Source of the DNA: Eubacterium sp. | GTDB taxonomy: Bacteria > Bacillota > Clostridia > Lachnospirales > Lachnospiraceae | Assembly: GCA_020844525.1 (NCBI GenBank) | Contig: JAJGAH010000002.1 | Span: 1 to 28,255 of the forward strand | Direction: 5' to 3' | Length of the DNA: 28,255 bases | Part shown: positions 1-7,133 of the stretch, in pieces | Numbering within the stretch: position 1 is the stretch's first letter | Layout of the letters: each line of letters opens with the position of its first letter | The notes under the pieces: generated by a model | What the model was told of the DNA's origin: nothing | The model's input: the letters and a program-made list of their open reading frames with translations, nothing else | The model's database searches: none | Program-made: the position numbers and the translations under genes

Positions 1-91
1 TATCATACTCCTGCAGAAGCCCCTGGATGATGGCTCTTTTGCCATCTGTCATCTGAACGTGGTGTACTGGTTGCTTTTCTCTTCTTGCCAT
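1..91 (-). CDS. IS256-family transposase, N-terminal 30 residues (partial)
   Basis: Translation from the ATG at 91 starts MARREKQPVHHVQMTDGKRA and continues to IIQGLLQEYD at the window edge. This matches the conserved N-terminus of IS256-family (mutator-type, DDE) transposases of Firmicutes, where a basic leader is followed by a QMT(D/E)GKR segment and a QxLLQEYD helix. A GGAGGG ribosome binding site lies at 101-106, nine bases before the ATG. The catalytic DDE domain would lie outside the window, so it is not possible to say whether the element is intact. The gene points away from the glycan genes and ends their transcription unit. Confidence 0.85.
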   Translation of the reverse strand, partial: MARREKQPVHHVQMTDGKRAIIQGLLQEYD

Positions 92-168
92 AATAATAGG
101 CCCTCCATGAATTAAAATAATTGTATCATGAAAGACCCTATATGAAAACTTTTACAGACTTTTTTTCA
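1..168 (-). mobile_element. 5' end of an IS256-family insertion sequence (outer edge approximate)
   Basis: A transposase start typical of the IS256 family runs off the window edge. Upstream of it is an AT-rich stretch containing ACTTTTACAGACTTT (about 149-163), which resembles the ACTTTTACA part of IS256-type terminal inverted repeats as I remember them. The outer boundary is therefore placed near 160-170, but only one end is visible, so neither the inverted repeat nor the target-site duplication can be confirmed. It sits about 60 bases beyond the stop codon of the neighbouring glycosyltransferase gene. Confidence 0.6.
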
Positions 169-225
169 AACTCTCGAATAAGTATCATACTCGTTTTCAT
201 AATAATCCAATCGGCAATCAGATTC

Positions 226-1185
226 CTATTTCTGGATTATCGTTCCAAAAACTTTTTCAGTATCACTGTAGAATCTATCTCTGGCTCCGTTGATCCATAC
301 TCTGTAGTCATTAAAACCGCTTTTGGATGAATCATAGTTTTGGAGCAGAAAACGGACTGCATCAATAATAGCTGGAACAGAATCCTCGTTGTCGTCGAAC
401 TTGTACTTATCAGGAATCGGGACGTCCTCTCGAAAAGCGGCCGCTCCTCTCCTGTCTGTGATTATACAGCATCCGTTGATTGCCGCCTCCCTTGGAAGCC
501 TGTCCATTCCGGGATGATTGCCGAAATCTATATACACCTTGCTCTCCTGCATCGTATCCCGCACTTCATCATAAGTCATATCAATCAGCGAAACCCATGT
601 GATATCAGGAGCATAATTCATCAAAAGTTTTGTGAATTCAATGCCCTTCTTCGGGTTGTATAATACCTGATCTTTTTTTTGCTTTTCGGTATTATCCTTT
701 GCTTTTGATATATATGAATCGTTCAGATAATCGGATATATAGAATATTTTTTCCTCAGGAATACCCATTTCGTCGATACAGTATCTTCTGGCATATTCGG
801 ACTGGACAAAATGATAATCATAATACAGATTGATAAATTCGCTCAGCAGGTCTTTTCCAAACACCCCATTTTGCTCAAGAAAATTGTCTACGCTAAGCCA
901 CCACATGATTTTCTTTGAGTGTTTCAGCATCGGCATTTTATTGATAGTCATAATTTCAGGGAAAATAAAATAATTATCTGGAGCATCATCTGCCTTTAAT
1001 GTATATGGATTTTCATAATGCAGATATTCATCACATATAGGCGATGAATACTTTTGTGTGTCATACGGCGGGAAAAACATCTGTGCATCATAATCCATAT
1101 CACGTAGCGCTCTGCACAGCTGATTCATAGCTTCCGGCCCACCGCTGGCTTTATTGGGAATACAAATGATATAAATTCTGTTCAT
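226..1185 (-). CDS. GT-B-like glycosyltransferase (GT4-like), 319 aa
   Basis: The protein starts MNRIYIICIPNKASGGPEAM, the usual first beta strand and glycine-rich acceptor loop of a GT-B fold enzyme. A Rossmann-like C-terminal half follows, with the segment VYIDFGNHPGMDRLPREAAI (about residues 218-237) and then CCIITDRRGAA, which resembles the donor-nucleotide-binding region of family 4 transferases. The canonical E-x7-E pair is not clear, so the exact family is uncertain. No membrane segments are seen and the protein is probably cytosolic. It is the last gene before the IS256 element. A 38-base gap separates it from the acyltransferase upstream, which suggests co-transcription. The sugar and acceptor cannot be deduced. 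The reading frame is complete and shows no sign of damage by the nearby insertion sequence. Confidence 0.75.
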   Translation of the reverse strand: MNRIYIICIPNKASGGPEAMNQLCRALRDMDYDAQMFFPPYDTQKYSSPICDEYLHYENPYTLKADDAPDNYFIFPEIMTINKMPMLKHSKKIMWWLSVDNFLEQNGVFGKDLLSEFINLYYDYHFVQSEYARRYCIDEMGIPEEKIFYISDYLNDSYISKAKDNTEKQKKDQVLYNPKKGIEFTKLLMNYAPDITWVSLIDMTYDEVRDTMQESKVYIDFGNHPGMDRLPREAAINGCCIITDRRGAAAFREDVPIPDKYKFDDNEDSVPAIIDAVRFLLQNYDSSKSGFNDYRVWINGARDRFYSDTEKVFGTIIQK

Positions 1186-1223
1186 TACCTTTACCTACAA
1201 AAAATACCTTTCACGCAGTTACT

Positions 1224-2237
1224 TCAGAAGAGACCAGACTCCCAGTCACAGGCACTCCTGACTTCCATCCCTAACGCAGAAGCTTTATCTAGATATACTA
1301 AAGACCTGACATCATTTCCTGCCACATATACATCTGCATGATAAAATGAAGAATCACCGTTTGAAACTTTTATTATTCCATCACATTCTTTCGAAAAATC
1401 GTCCAAAACCTTTTCTACACCCTGATAAGTACTGTCGCTCTGAACAAATAAAGGGATATTAACGATTAGAAGCTGCCTGTTATCTCTCATGTATGCTTCC
1501 ATGAAAGACCTCATGACCTTTTCCCATAGAGGCAGCGGTGCATTACAGTCAAGAACGAAATAAAAAATCTTTACTCCTTCTTCTTTCATTCTGTTCATCA
1601 AATCAGTAAATTCAGAGTTAGGAATCTCTGCAGGCTCTTTATAATACCTATCTGCAAAAGCTTTAGGATCTTTCATTTCAGGAACCCTGTCCTGAATAGT
1701 CTGATCGTCCCAGTTCCACCATCTGATCTGCATCAGTTTTGAGATAGTTTCTTCATCAAAACGATATTTCACTACTCTAGCAGGATTCCCCACAACGACA
1801 GCATAAGGCGGCACATCTTTTGTAACAACAGCTCCCATGCCTATCACTGCACCATCACCTATATGAACCCCACCTAATATCCTGACTCCGTCCCCTATCC
1901 ATACGTCATTTCCTATAATGACATGATAGTGATTATTTTCATAATAATGGTTTAAGTCCTGCTGAGCCGGGTCAATAGTGTTGTCAAAATCTTTAAATGG
2001 AAAATTTGAAACCAGATGATGATCATGATTAAACCCTATTTCTAAGACTATCCTTTTTGCAATAGACGTATATCTGCCAATAGTAATATGGCCTCTGACA
2101 GCACCTGAATCTATTGCCATACCAGATACGTACGATTTTCTTCCTACTGTAAGGCAATAATAATCTTTCCCATCCTCAGTAACACTAAGGTCCAAGTCTT
2201 TATTTAATGTGTTATTAAATCTTACCTGCTGTTCCAT
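1224..2237 (-). CDS. CatB-like left-handed beta-helix acyltransferase with extra C-terminal domain, 337 aa
   Basis: The first ~200 residues form a hexapeptide-repeat (left-handed beta-helix) acyltransferase of the CatB/xenobiotic acyltransferase type. Evidence is [19 protein letters not shown], the histidine-containing [13 protein letters not shown] segment, [40 protein letters not shown] and [12 protein letters not shown]. Such enzymes transfer acetyl or other acyl groups from CoA to sugar hydroxyls or amines. Residues ~205-337 form an added domain I do not recognise; it ends in an alternating hydrophobic segment ([20 protein letters not shown]) that loosely recalls a GT-B C-terminal half. 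The frame opens further upstream at a GTG (2249), but AAGGTG at that point is the ribosome binding site, nine bases before the ATG at 2237, so the start is placed there. Likely role: O- or N-acylation of a surface-glycan sugar. Confidence 0.8.
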   Translation of the reverse strand: MEQQVRFNNTLNKDLDLSVTEDGKDYYCLTVGRKSYVSGMAIDSGAVRGHITIGRYTSIAKRIVLEIGFNHDHHLVSNFPFKDFDNTIDPAQQDLNHYYENNHYHVIIGNDVWIGDGVRILGGVHIGDGAVIGMGAVVTKDVPPYAVVVGNPARVVKYRFDEETISKLMQIRWWNWDDQTIQDRVPEMKDPKAFADRYYKEPAEIPNSEFTDLMNRMKEEGVKIFYFVLDCNAPLPLWEKVMRSFMEAYMRDNRQLLIVNIPLFVQSDSTYQGVEKVLDDFSKECDGIIKVSNGDSSFYHADVYVAGNDVRSLVYLDKASALGMEVRSACDWESGLF

Positions 2238-2267
2238 TTTTCTCATCACCTTCTTTACAGAAATCTT

Positions 2268-2447
2268 CTAGATAAAATAATCCGCCACCTTCTTAATCAT
2301 ATCTGTGCGGAGCATATACTTGTAAAAAAGGTTTCAATCTCTCTATCCATCTCTTCTGGCAGTCTATCAGGATTCTCTATATATGTCTTACTAAACTCAA
2401 CTGTTTTTTTTATACACTCTTTTATATGCCACCTCGGCTTCATTCAT
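2268..2447 (-). pseudogene. Frameshifted C-terminal remnant of an unidentified gene
   Basis: Immediately after the truncated rfbG, a different frame opens with MNEAEVAYKRVYKK. If one base is removed from the A8 run (plus-strand T8 at 2404-2411) it continues as TVEFSKTYIENPDRLPEEMD. A second single-base shift in a T6 run gives KYMLRTDMIKKVADYFI, ending at TAG 2268-2270. Neither segment matches the C-terminal half of CDP-glucose dehydratases, so this looks like the tail of another gene joined to rfbG by deletion and then decayed. I do not recognise the family. Both shifts lie in homopolymers, so sequencing error is an alternative explanation for the frame breaks, although not for the foreign sequence. 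Confidence 0.4.
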
Positions 2448-2856
2448 TATTCTTATAAACTTTATCGGTTGTGATTATCACCGATGAACGAACACAGTCA
2501 GTCAGCCTGATACACTCCAGTATATTTACTGTTCCCATCACATTGGTTTCATACGTATAAACCGGATTTTTATATGATTCCCTCACTATCGGCTGAGCCG
2601 CCAGATGAAAGACAATCTGTGGTCTGCATTCATCAAAAACCTTTTTCAGGTGATTCAAATCCCTTATATCACCACGGATGTCATTTACGGCATCAAGCCC
2701 TGCCATCTCGAATAAAGAAGGCTCTGTCGGCAGACCGAGAGAGTATCCAGTCACCTCAGCACCAGCGTTTATAAGAATTTTTGAAAGCCATGTTCCCTTG
2801 AAACCAGTATGACCTGTAACAAGCACTCTTTTATTTTTGAAAAAATCAAGCATCAT
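2440..2856 (-). pseudogene. rfbG: CDP-glucose 4,6-dehydratase, truncated after 138 codons
   Basis: The N-terminus (VLVTGHTGFKGTWL, then FHLAAQPIVRESYKNP and SSVIITTDKVYKNNE) is characteristic of CDP-glucose 4,6-dehydratase, the short-chain dehydrogenase that converts CDP-glucose to CDP-4-keto-6-deoxyglucose with bound NAD. Family members have about 355 residues, whereas this frame stops with TGA at 138, directly after the TTDK strand and before the region that holds the catalytic YxxxK pair. The expected continuation (W-x-YGYRE, then LGGxDPYSxSK) is absent in all frames downstream, so this is a deletion or recombination junction rather than a simple nonsense change. The NAD-binding GxxGxxG is present, but no active enzyme is expected. 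It follows rfbH by 25 bases, the normal order for 3,6-dideoxyhexose pathways. Confidence 0.85.
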
Positions 2857-2881
2857 ATGCCTATCTGCTCCTTGATCTTTA

Positions 2882-4240
2882 TTACTTCCTTACTGCCTCT
2901 TTAATAATCTGTGCCATATAGTCTATCATCTCATCTGTCATTCCCGGATAAACACCGACCCAGAAGGTATTTGACATAATAAAATCAGTCTGTTTCAGAT
3001 TCCCAACAACTCTGTAGGCCGATGTTCCTCTGATTTCATCAAAGCACGGCTGCTTTATGATATTCCCGCTGAAAAGCAGCCTCGTTTGAATATTATGAGA
3101 TTCTATGTAATTTATTACATCGTTTCTGTTCAGTCCACTCTCTGGTCTTAGAGATATCAAAAAACCGAACCATGACGGATCTGAATTTTCCACAGGCTCT
3201 GGTAAAATAATCTGTTCCTCCAGATCAGAAAGCTGTTCATGAAGTCTGGACCAGTTGTGCTTTCTTATTTTAATGAATTCTGGAAGTTTCTCTAACTGAG
3301 CTAATCCCACAGCAGCCTGCATGTCAGTCACCTTCAGATTATATCCCAGATGACTGTAGACATATTTGTGATCATAGCCATGTGGTAATTCACCATAATC
3401 ACCATCAAATCTGTGGCCACAGGTGTTGTCCCTGCCAGACGGACAGTAACAATCCCTTCCCCAGTCTCTGTATGAAAGTATCAGTCTGTTCAGAAGCGGG
3501 TTGTCCGTATAAACTGCACCACCCTCTCCCATAGTCATATGATGCGGAGGATAGAATGATGATGTACCTATATCACCCCAGGTGCCAGTATACCGTGTCT
3601 TACCATCTATAGTATACTTAGACCCTAAAGCATCACAATTATCCTCAATAAGCCACAGATTATGCCTGTTACAGAAATCTCTTACCGTCTTTATATCAAA
3701 CGGATTTCCAAGCGTATGTGCAAGCATTACAGCCTTTGTTTTTCCAGGTGTATATGCCTCCTCGAGCATAGTGACATCCACATTATACTGCGGTATAGTC
3801 AAATCTACAAATACAGGAACAGCACCATACTGAAGCACTGGATTTACTGTAGTCGGAAAGCCACAGGCAACTGTTATTACCTCATCGCCACGCCTGATTG
3901 CTCTCTCTCACAGTTCATTGGCAGTAAGTACACTAAAAGCTATAAGATTCGCTGAAGATCCTGAATTTACCAGATGAGCATATCTGACACCAATCCATTT
4001 AGCAAACTCTTCCTCAAACTGCTTGGAAAAGCGGCCAGTAGTAAGCCAGAAGTCAAGACAGGCATCAGTCAGTGCCTGCATCTCTTTTTCATCATAAACT
4101 CTCCCACCATAGCCCATACGGTCTCCCGGCTTGAAATCGCTATGATCATTTTCACTTTTTTTGAACTGATTATAATAATCCCCGACCATAGCCTTAATCT
4201 CTGCTCTGGCCTCTTCTTCACTGTTCCATTTTTTAATCAT
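2882..4240 (-). pseudogene. rfbH: CDP-6-deoxy-xylo-4-hexulose-3-dehydrase, interrupted by an in-frame TGA
   Basis: The two open stretches 4240-3911 and 3907-2882 are in the same frame and join into one RfbH/E1-type DegT-family enzyme of 451 residues plus one nonsense codon. The stop is TGA at 3908-3910 (codon 111), where the family has Gly-Glu-Arg; GGA to TGA is the simplest change. The rest is well preserved. SSFYPPHHMTMGEGG carries the family's His in place of the PLP-binding Lys. Cys202, Cys264, Cys266 and Cys274 reproduce the C-X~60-C-X-C-X7-C iron-sulfur motif of E1. RfbH makes the 3-deoxy intermediate of CDP-3,6-dideoxyhexoses such as abequose and tyvelose. The start ATG at 4240 follows AGGTGA (4246-4251); an in-frame GTG at 4249 lies within that site. 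Restart at the Met near 3838 would lack the N-terminal 134 residues. Confidence 0.9.
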
Positions 4241-4297
4241 ATATATCACCTGTAAATAAATTCTGGCTTTTTAATTAGTAGTTTTCCAATCAGTTAG

Positions 4298-4327
4298 ACT
4301 ATACCATTCAAATATCCTGGTTATCAA
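4298..4327 (-). promoter_or_regulatory. Sigma-A-type promoter for the rfbH segment
   Basis: On the minus strand TTGATA (4327-4322) and TATAGT (4303-4298) are separated by 18 bases, five of six matches to each consensus box. It lies between the upstream terminator (4337-4373) and the rfbH start at 4240, so it would drive rfbH, rfbG, the acyltransferase and the glycosyltransferase as a unit separate from the ATPase. Inferred from sequence only. Confidence 0.55.
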
Positions 4328-4336
4328 ACTTTTAGT

Positions 4337-4373
4337 AAAAAAGTACGGTAAATCGTCATGAATCTACCATCCC
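4337..4373 (-). terminator. Rho-independent terminator downstream of the ATPase unit
   Basis: In minus-strand RNA GGAUGGUAGAUU (4372-4361) pairs, with a few G-U wobbles, with GAUUUACCGUAC (4354-4343) around a six-base loop, and six U residues follow (4342-4337). It ends transcription from the ATPase and the remnant gene just before the rfbH promoter. The same hairpin type occurs at 6617-6652. Confidence 0.75.
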
Positions 4374-4393
4374 TAAGTTAATATTTTTGTACT

Positions 4394-4546
4394 TTACCCC
4401 TGCTTCAACTCATCATCTGGCTTATATGACTTGAGCATCTCCAAAAACTCTTCCTTTGGAACATTGTACTTTTTCTCAGCCTTACTGGCAGCCACATCAT
4501 ATTTATCTTTCCAAATCGGCCCATGTGAAAAATCAAATTTAAGAAA
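4394..4546 (-). pseudogene. C-terminal remnant of an unidentified gene
   Basis: A frame without a start codon runs from just after an in-frame TAA (4547-4549) to a TAA at 4394-4396. It reads FLKFDFSHGPIWKDKYDVAA, then SKAEKKYNVPKEEFLEMLKS and YKPDDELKQG. The charged, helical and in-frame character and the terminator 20 bases downstream suggest the real 3' end of a lost gene rather than chance. I cannot assign a family. The rest of the gene is absent; the ATPase gene ends 16 bases before it. Confidence 0.4.
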
Positions 4547-4561
4547 TTATTCTATCACAAA

Positions 4562-5878
4562 TCACTCATACCTCTTTATATTCCAGGTCATATACATCGG
4601 CAGGTTTATCGTGCGGGTGTTTTCACAAAAGTTTTCAGCGATATTTTTGCGTGAAATTTTAAAACCGGTCTGCGGAGAATATTTTTTGCAGAAAATCCGA
4701 TAGCTCTTAGCCTGTGTATTGTCAGCGGCTTTTACTTCAACAGGGACAACTGAATCGTCTCCATCATATATAAAATCCAGCTCAGCCGTATTCCCGGATC
4801 GCCAGAAGTATGGACTTTTCCCAATCGATACCAGCTCCTCATAAACAAAATTCTCAGCCATTGCTCCTTTATATCTGATGAAGCTCCCACTGCCATTAAT
4901 GATAGTCTTGGGGGATAAACCAGACCGAACACGTAGAAGACCCAAATCACAGAGATAGACCTTGAAATATGAATAATTGGCAAAGCCCGAAAGCGGAAGC
5001 TCCGGTTTCTCCACCAGGCACAGCTTATATATGATTCCCGCATCAATCAGCCATTCAAGCGCATCCTCAAGATCAGCCGAACGTTTACCCTCTTTTACAT
5101 GAGAAAAAACGAATTTGTTGTTTTCCCTGGCAAGCTGCACCGGCACAGAGTTCCAGATCATCTTAATCTTTGGAACCTCGGACAGTGGCGCATGCTTTGC
5201 GAAATCAGACTCGTAATCATTTAAAATTTCGTTCTGTACATCAGTTACCTCGTCATAGTCATGAGTCTCTGACCAAACCTTCACAGCTTCAGGCATACCA
5301 CCAACTATGTAGTAGTCATCGAGCAGTTTTTTCATAGGAACAGAATAAAGATCTGGTATCTCCCTGTCAAATGGCCAGTCAGAGAGCGTCTGGATGAAAT
5401 TTTCTTCACCGCAGGCTATGGCAAATTCCTTAAAATTCATCGGATACAGCTGCATCCGATTTACTTTTCCAACAGGAAAAGAAATATTCTTATGTGTCAA
5501 TGCCACACCAAGAAGAGAACCCGCCGCAATCAAGTGGAGACCGCGCAAATCCTCACAGAAATATTTAAGAGCAGTAACTGCCTTCGGGCATTCCTGTATT
5601 TCATCAAAAAATAAAAGCGTCTGACCAGGAATGATATCTGCTTTTTTCAGCCGGCTGATCTCAGTTACAATTCTGTTTACGTCAAAATCATAATCAAACA
5701 GCGCAGAGACAGACCTGTCCTGTTCAAAGTTTACCACAACCAGATTTGAAAAATTATTCCTTCCGAATTCCTCAACTATATAAGTCTTACCGCACTGCCT
5801 TACCCCGGTAAGGATAAGAGGTTTCCTTCGATTATTATTTTTCCACTTGATAAGGTCTTTGATGATTTCTCTATACAT
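4562..5878 (-). CDS. AAA_14/DUF4143 ATPase, 438 aa
   Basis: Residues 1-~200 form a P-loop ATPase of the AAA_14 type, with Walker A GVRQCGKT (25-32) and Walker B LLFFDEIQE (88-96). The segments LIAAGSLLGVAL (about 116-127) and VGKVNRMQLYPMNFKEF further on are typical of this family. The C-terminal DUF4143 half ends with WRSGNTAELDFIYDGDDSVV then PVEVKAA, the ELD...EVK pattern of a PD-(D/E)xK nuclease-like fold. These proteins are very common in Bacteroidetes and Firmicutes genomes; their biological role is not established. The length is normal and the frame intact. GAGG precedes the ATG by about six bases. The gene has its own promoter flanked by palindromic repeats, so it is an independent, probably autoregulated unit within an accessory zone. 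Confidence 0.9.
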   Translation of the reverse strand: MYREIIKDLIKWKNNNRRKPLILTGVRQCGKTYIVEEFGRNNFSNLVVVNFEQDRSVSALFDYDFDVNRIVTEISRLKKADIIPGQTLLFFDEIQECPKAVTALKYFCEDLRGLHLIAAGSLLGVALTHKNISFPVGKVNRMQLYPMNFKEFAIACGEENFIQTLSDWPFDREIPDLYSVPMKKLLDDYYIVGGMPEAVKVWSETHDYDEVTDVQNEILNDYESDFAKHAPLSEVPKIKMIWNSVPVQLARENNKFVFSHVKEGKRSADLEDALEWLIDAGIIYKLCLVEKPELPLSGFANYSYFKVYLCDLGLLRVRSGLSPKTIINGSGSFIRYKGAMAENFVYEELVSIGKSPYFWRSGNTAELDFIYDGDDSVVPVEVKAADNTQAKSYRIFCKKYSPQTGFKISRKNIAENFCENTRTINLPMYMTWNIKRYE

Positions 5879-5889
5879 AACAGCCTCGT

Positions 5890-5948
5890 ATCTGCAAAAG
5901 TCATAGGAGTTTTGCAGATATTATAGCAAAAGTCATAGGAGTTTTGCA
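5890..5948 (-). promoter_or_regulatory. Promoter with two palindromic operator-like repeats upstream of the DUF4143 ATPase
   Basis: Two identical 22-base copies (plus strand 5894-5915 and 5926-5947) consist of GCAAAA, the core GTCATAGGAG and TTTTGC. Each is itself an inverted repeat, and the starts are 32 bases apart, about three helical turns. In the copy nearer the gene, the arms extend to a perfect ten-base repeat, ATCTGCAAAA ... TTTTGCAGAT (5890-5919). A minus-strand -10 box TATAAT (5925-5920) lies exactly between the copies, and TTGCAA (about 5949-5944) 18 bases upstream could be the -35. The distal copy therefore covers the -35/spacer, and the proximal one the start site and 5' end of the mRNA. 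This suggests repressor binding to both faces of the promoter, or an RNA stem-loop at the 5' end. Confidence 0.65.
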
Positions 5949-6039
5949 ATCCACCACTTGACAACACACTCTGCTTCTTTCCGAACGATTTTGCTTTATA
6001 TATTTACCACATGACACGCATTAAACACCAACAATGTAA

Positions 6040-6312
6040 TTATTTACCAAAAAGATCAGCATGAGTGCCAGTACGATCAAGTCTTAATTCCTTACCAACC
6101 TGTTTATAAATCAAAAGCCAATCTGACCCAATGTGACATTCTCTATAACCTGAATAATTGCCAACTAGTGAATGGTCTTAATTTTTATCGGGCAAATTCT
6201 CAGGAATCCTTAACTTATTGATTATATCTTGAAGTAGTGATAAGTCATATCCACGTTTGCAGCAGATTTTAAAATCTCTCTTGAATTTTGAAGAATATCG
6301 TACATCTAACAT
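6040..6312 (-). pseudogene. yafQ: YafQ-family RNase toxin with a premature stop
   Basis: The frame reads MLDVRYSSKFKRDFKICCKR through LRIPENLPDKN, then TAA at 6178-6180 (codon 45), and continues without shift as DHSLVGNYSGYRECHIGSDW to RTGTHADLFGK with the natural TAA at 6040-6042. Without the nonsense codon it would be a 90-residue YafQ-type mRNA interferase (RelE superfamily), the usual length. In E. coli YafQ the catalytic residues (His50, His63, Asp67, His87) all lie in the part that would not be translated here. The conserved DHSLxGNYxGYRECHI, WLLIY and TGTHADLF motifs downstream of the stop are intact, so the mutation is probably recent. Its ATG follows the antitoxin stop by one base, so the two were translationally coupled. 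Confidence 0.88.
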
Positions 6313-6313
6313 A

Positions 6314-6523
6314 TCAATCCGCCATTAATTCATTAAACAGCTCTGCTGTAGTTCCGCTAAATGTAGTTCCGCCACCATTCTCTAATTCATGAATTCCTTC
6401 TAGCGTTTCATCATTCGGAGTATCATCCGGAACTGCCGCACCCTGTAAATAGGATAATACATAAATCATTTTGCTGTCCGGTATCAAGTCTATTAGATTT
6501 TTTGCCATTTCCTTATATCTCAT
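6314..6523 (-). CDS. Antitoxin of a YafQ-type toxin-antitoxin pair, 69 aa
   Basis: The small protein MRYKEMAKNLIDLIPDSKMI then YVLSYLQGAAVP resembles a Firmicutes antitoxin family whose helix reads LLDxIPDxKMxYVLxYLQG and which is found next to RelE/YafQ toxins. The acidic, disordered C-terminus (residues ~30-69, ending in ELFNELMAD) would be the toxin-wrapping part. The frame is open from a GTG at 6538, but GGAGG within that extension is the ribosome binding site, eight bases before the ATG at 6523, so the ATG is the start. It ends one base before the toxin ATG, a classic antitoxin-first operon. The toxin is broken while this gene is intact, so it now appears to be an orphan antitoxin. It may retain DNA binding. 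Confidence 0.75.
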   Translation of the reverse strand: MRYKEMAKNLIDLIPDSKMIYVLSYLQGAAVPDDTPNDETLEGIHELENGGGTTFSGTTAELFNELMAD

Positions 6524-6602
6524 ATTGATTGCCTCCACATAATCTCAAAAAACAGGATTTAAATCAACACATATCTTTTATCATTCTTTACGACTAACTC
6601 AG

Positions 6603-6615
6603 TGTTATTATAACA
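6603..6615 (-). promoter_or_regulatory. Extended -10 promoter and 13-base palindrome before the antitoxin gene
   Basis: The minus strand has TGTTATAAT, an extended -10 element, at 6615-6607. It lies in a perfect palindrome TGTTAT-t-ATAACA (plus strand 6603-6615), which would place a dimeric repressor directly on the -10 box. No good -35 box is seen 16-18 bases upstream, where the terminator hairpin lies. About 80 bases separate it from the antitoxin start. Antitoxin autorepression is the usual control of such pairs. Confidence 0.45.
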
Positions 6616-6616
6616 T

Positions 6617-6652
6617 AAAAGAGACGGTAAATCACCACTGATCTGCCGTCCC
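6617..6652 (-). terminator. Rho-independent terminator after the Rpn remnant
   Basis: In minus-strand RNA GGGACGGCAGAUCA (6652-6639) pairs with UGAUUUACCGUCUC (6634-6621) around a four-base loop, with three wobble or mismatched positions, followed by UUUU (6620-6617). It would stop read-through from the glycan operon and the Rpn remnant into the toxin-antitoxin pair. Stem sequence and design match the terminator at 4337-4373. Confidence 0.8.
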
Positions 6653-6684
6653 TGAGTAAATCAATTCACATGTGTAGCTGATAA

Positions 6685-7133
6685 TCATGACAAAGCAGGC
6701 TTCTTTTTATTTATAATAGCCTCGACCTCATCTGTACTGATACCTGCCACACTCGCTATCAGTTTTAATGTACAACCCTGCTGATACATATTAAGAATAA
6801 ATTTTTCACTCTCCTGCCTGGCACCTTTTTCAATACCTTTTTCAATACCTTTCTCAATGCCTTTTTCAATGCCTTTTTTAATGCCTTTCTCTTCGATTCC
6901 TTCGCTCAAATTACACATGACGCTCACGTCCTCTCTCAAGTCTCTATTTATTGGAATGTTATATTCATGCTCTATGATTTCAAGCTTTGCCTCTTGCTGT
7001 AATTCACTCGATAGCAATGCTCCAATCAGCCGATGAAGTTCATACTTCTCGCCGCGCTCAGGTACCTCATTTCATTATAAAAGGCACAGAGCATAAAATC
7101 AATTGAATTTTCTGCGAAAAATAAGCAGGCCTT
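6685..7133 (-). pseudogene. C-terminal remnant of an Rpn/PD-(D/E)xK-type nuclease, frameshifted
   Basis: Only the tail of a Lachnospiraceae-type Rpn (recombination-promoting nuclease / transposase-associated) protein is present. Starting directly after the stop codon of the TIM-barrel gene, one frame reads LFFAENSIDFMLCAFYNEMR then YLS. At about 7050 two extra bases in a GCGC run shift the frame, which then continues as GEKYELHRLIGALLSSELQQ, EAKLEIIEHEYNI, VMCNLSEGIEEKG, five KGIE-type repeats and a final helical segment ending at TGA 6685-6687. The N-terminal nuclease domain is absent. The 110-residue open frame inside it could begin at a TTG but has no ribosome binding site. A non-functional relic is the best reading. 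Confidence 0.8.
6824..6895 (-). repeat. 12-base tandem repeat encoding KGIE units
   Basis: Six near-identical 12-base units (plus-strand CCTTTTTCAATA/G; the last is degenerate) encode consecutive Lys-Gly-Ile-Glu repeats in the Rpn remnant. Such repeats are usual in this family and expand or contract by slippage; the repeat unit is a multiple of three, so frame is kept. Confidence 0.85.

Noticed and set aside
3908..3910. TGA in rfbH read as selenocysteine
   Set aside because: The family has glycine here, not cysteine, and I see no SECIS-like hairpin directly after it; a GGA to TGA mutation is simpler.
4431..4703. 90-residue plus-strand open frame across the ATPase 3' end
   Set aside because: Antisense to the end of the DUF4143 gene and to the C-terminal remnant; no independent support.
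5894..5947. Two 22-base direct repeats as a CRISPR array
   Set aside because: Only two copies with a ten-base spacer, each palindromic, placed on a promoter, and no cas genes.
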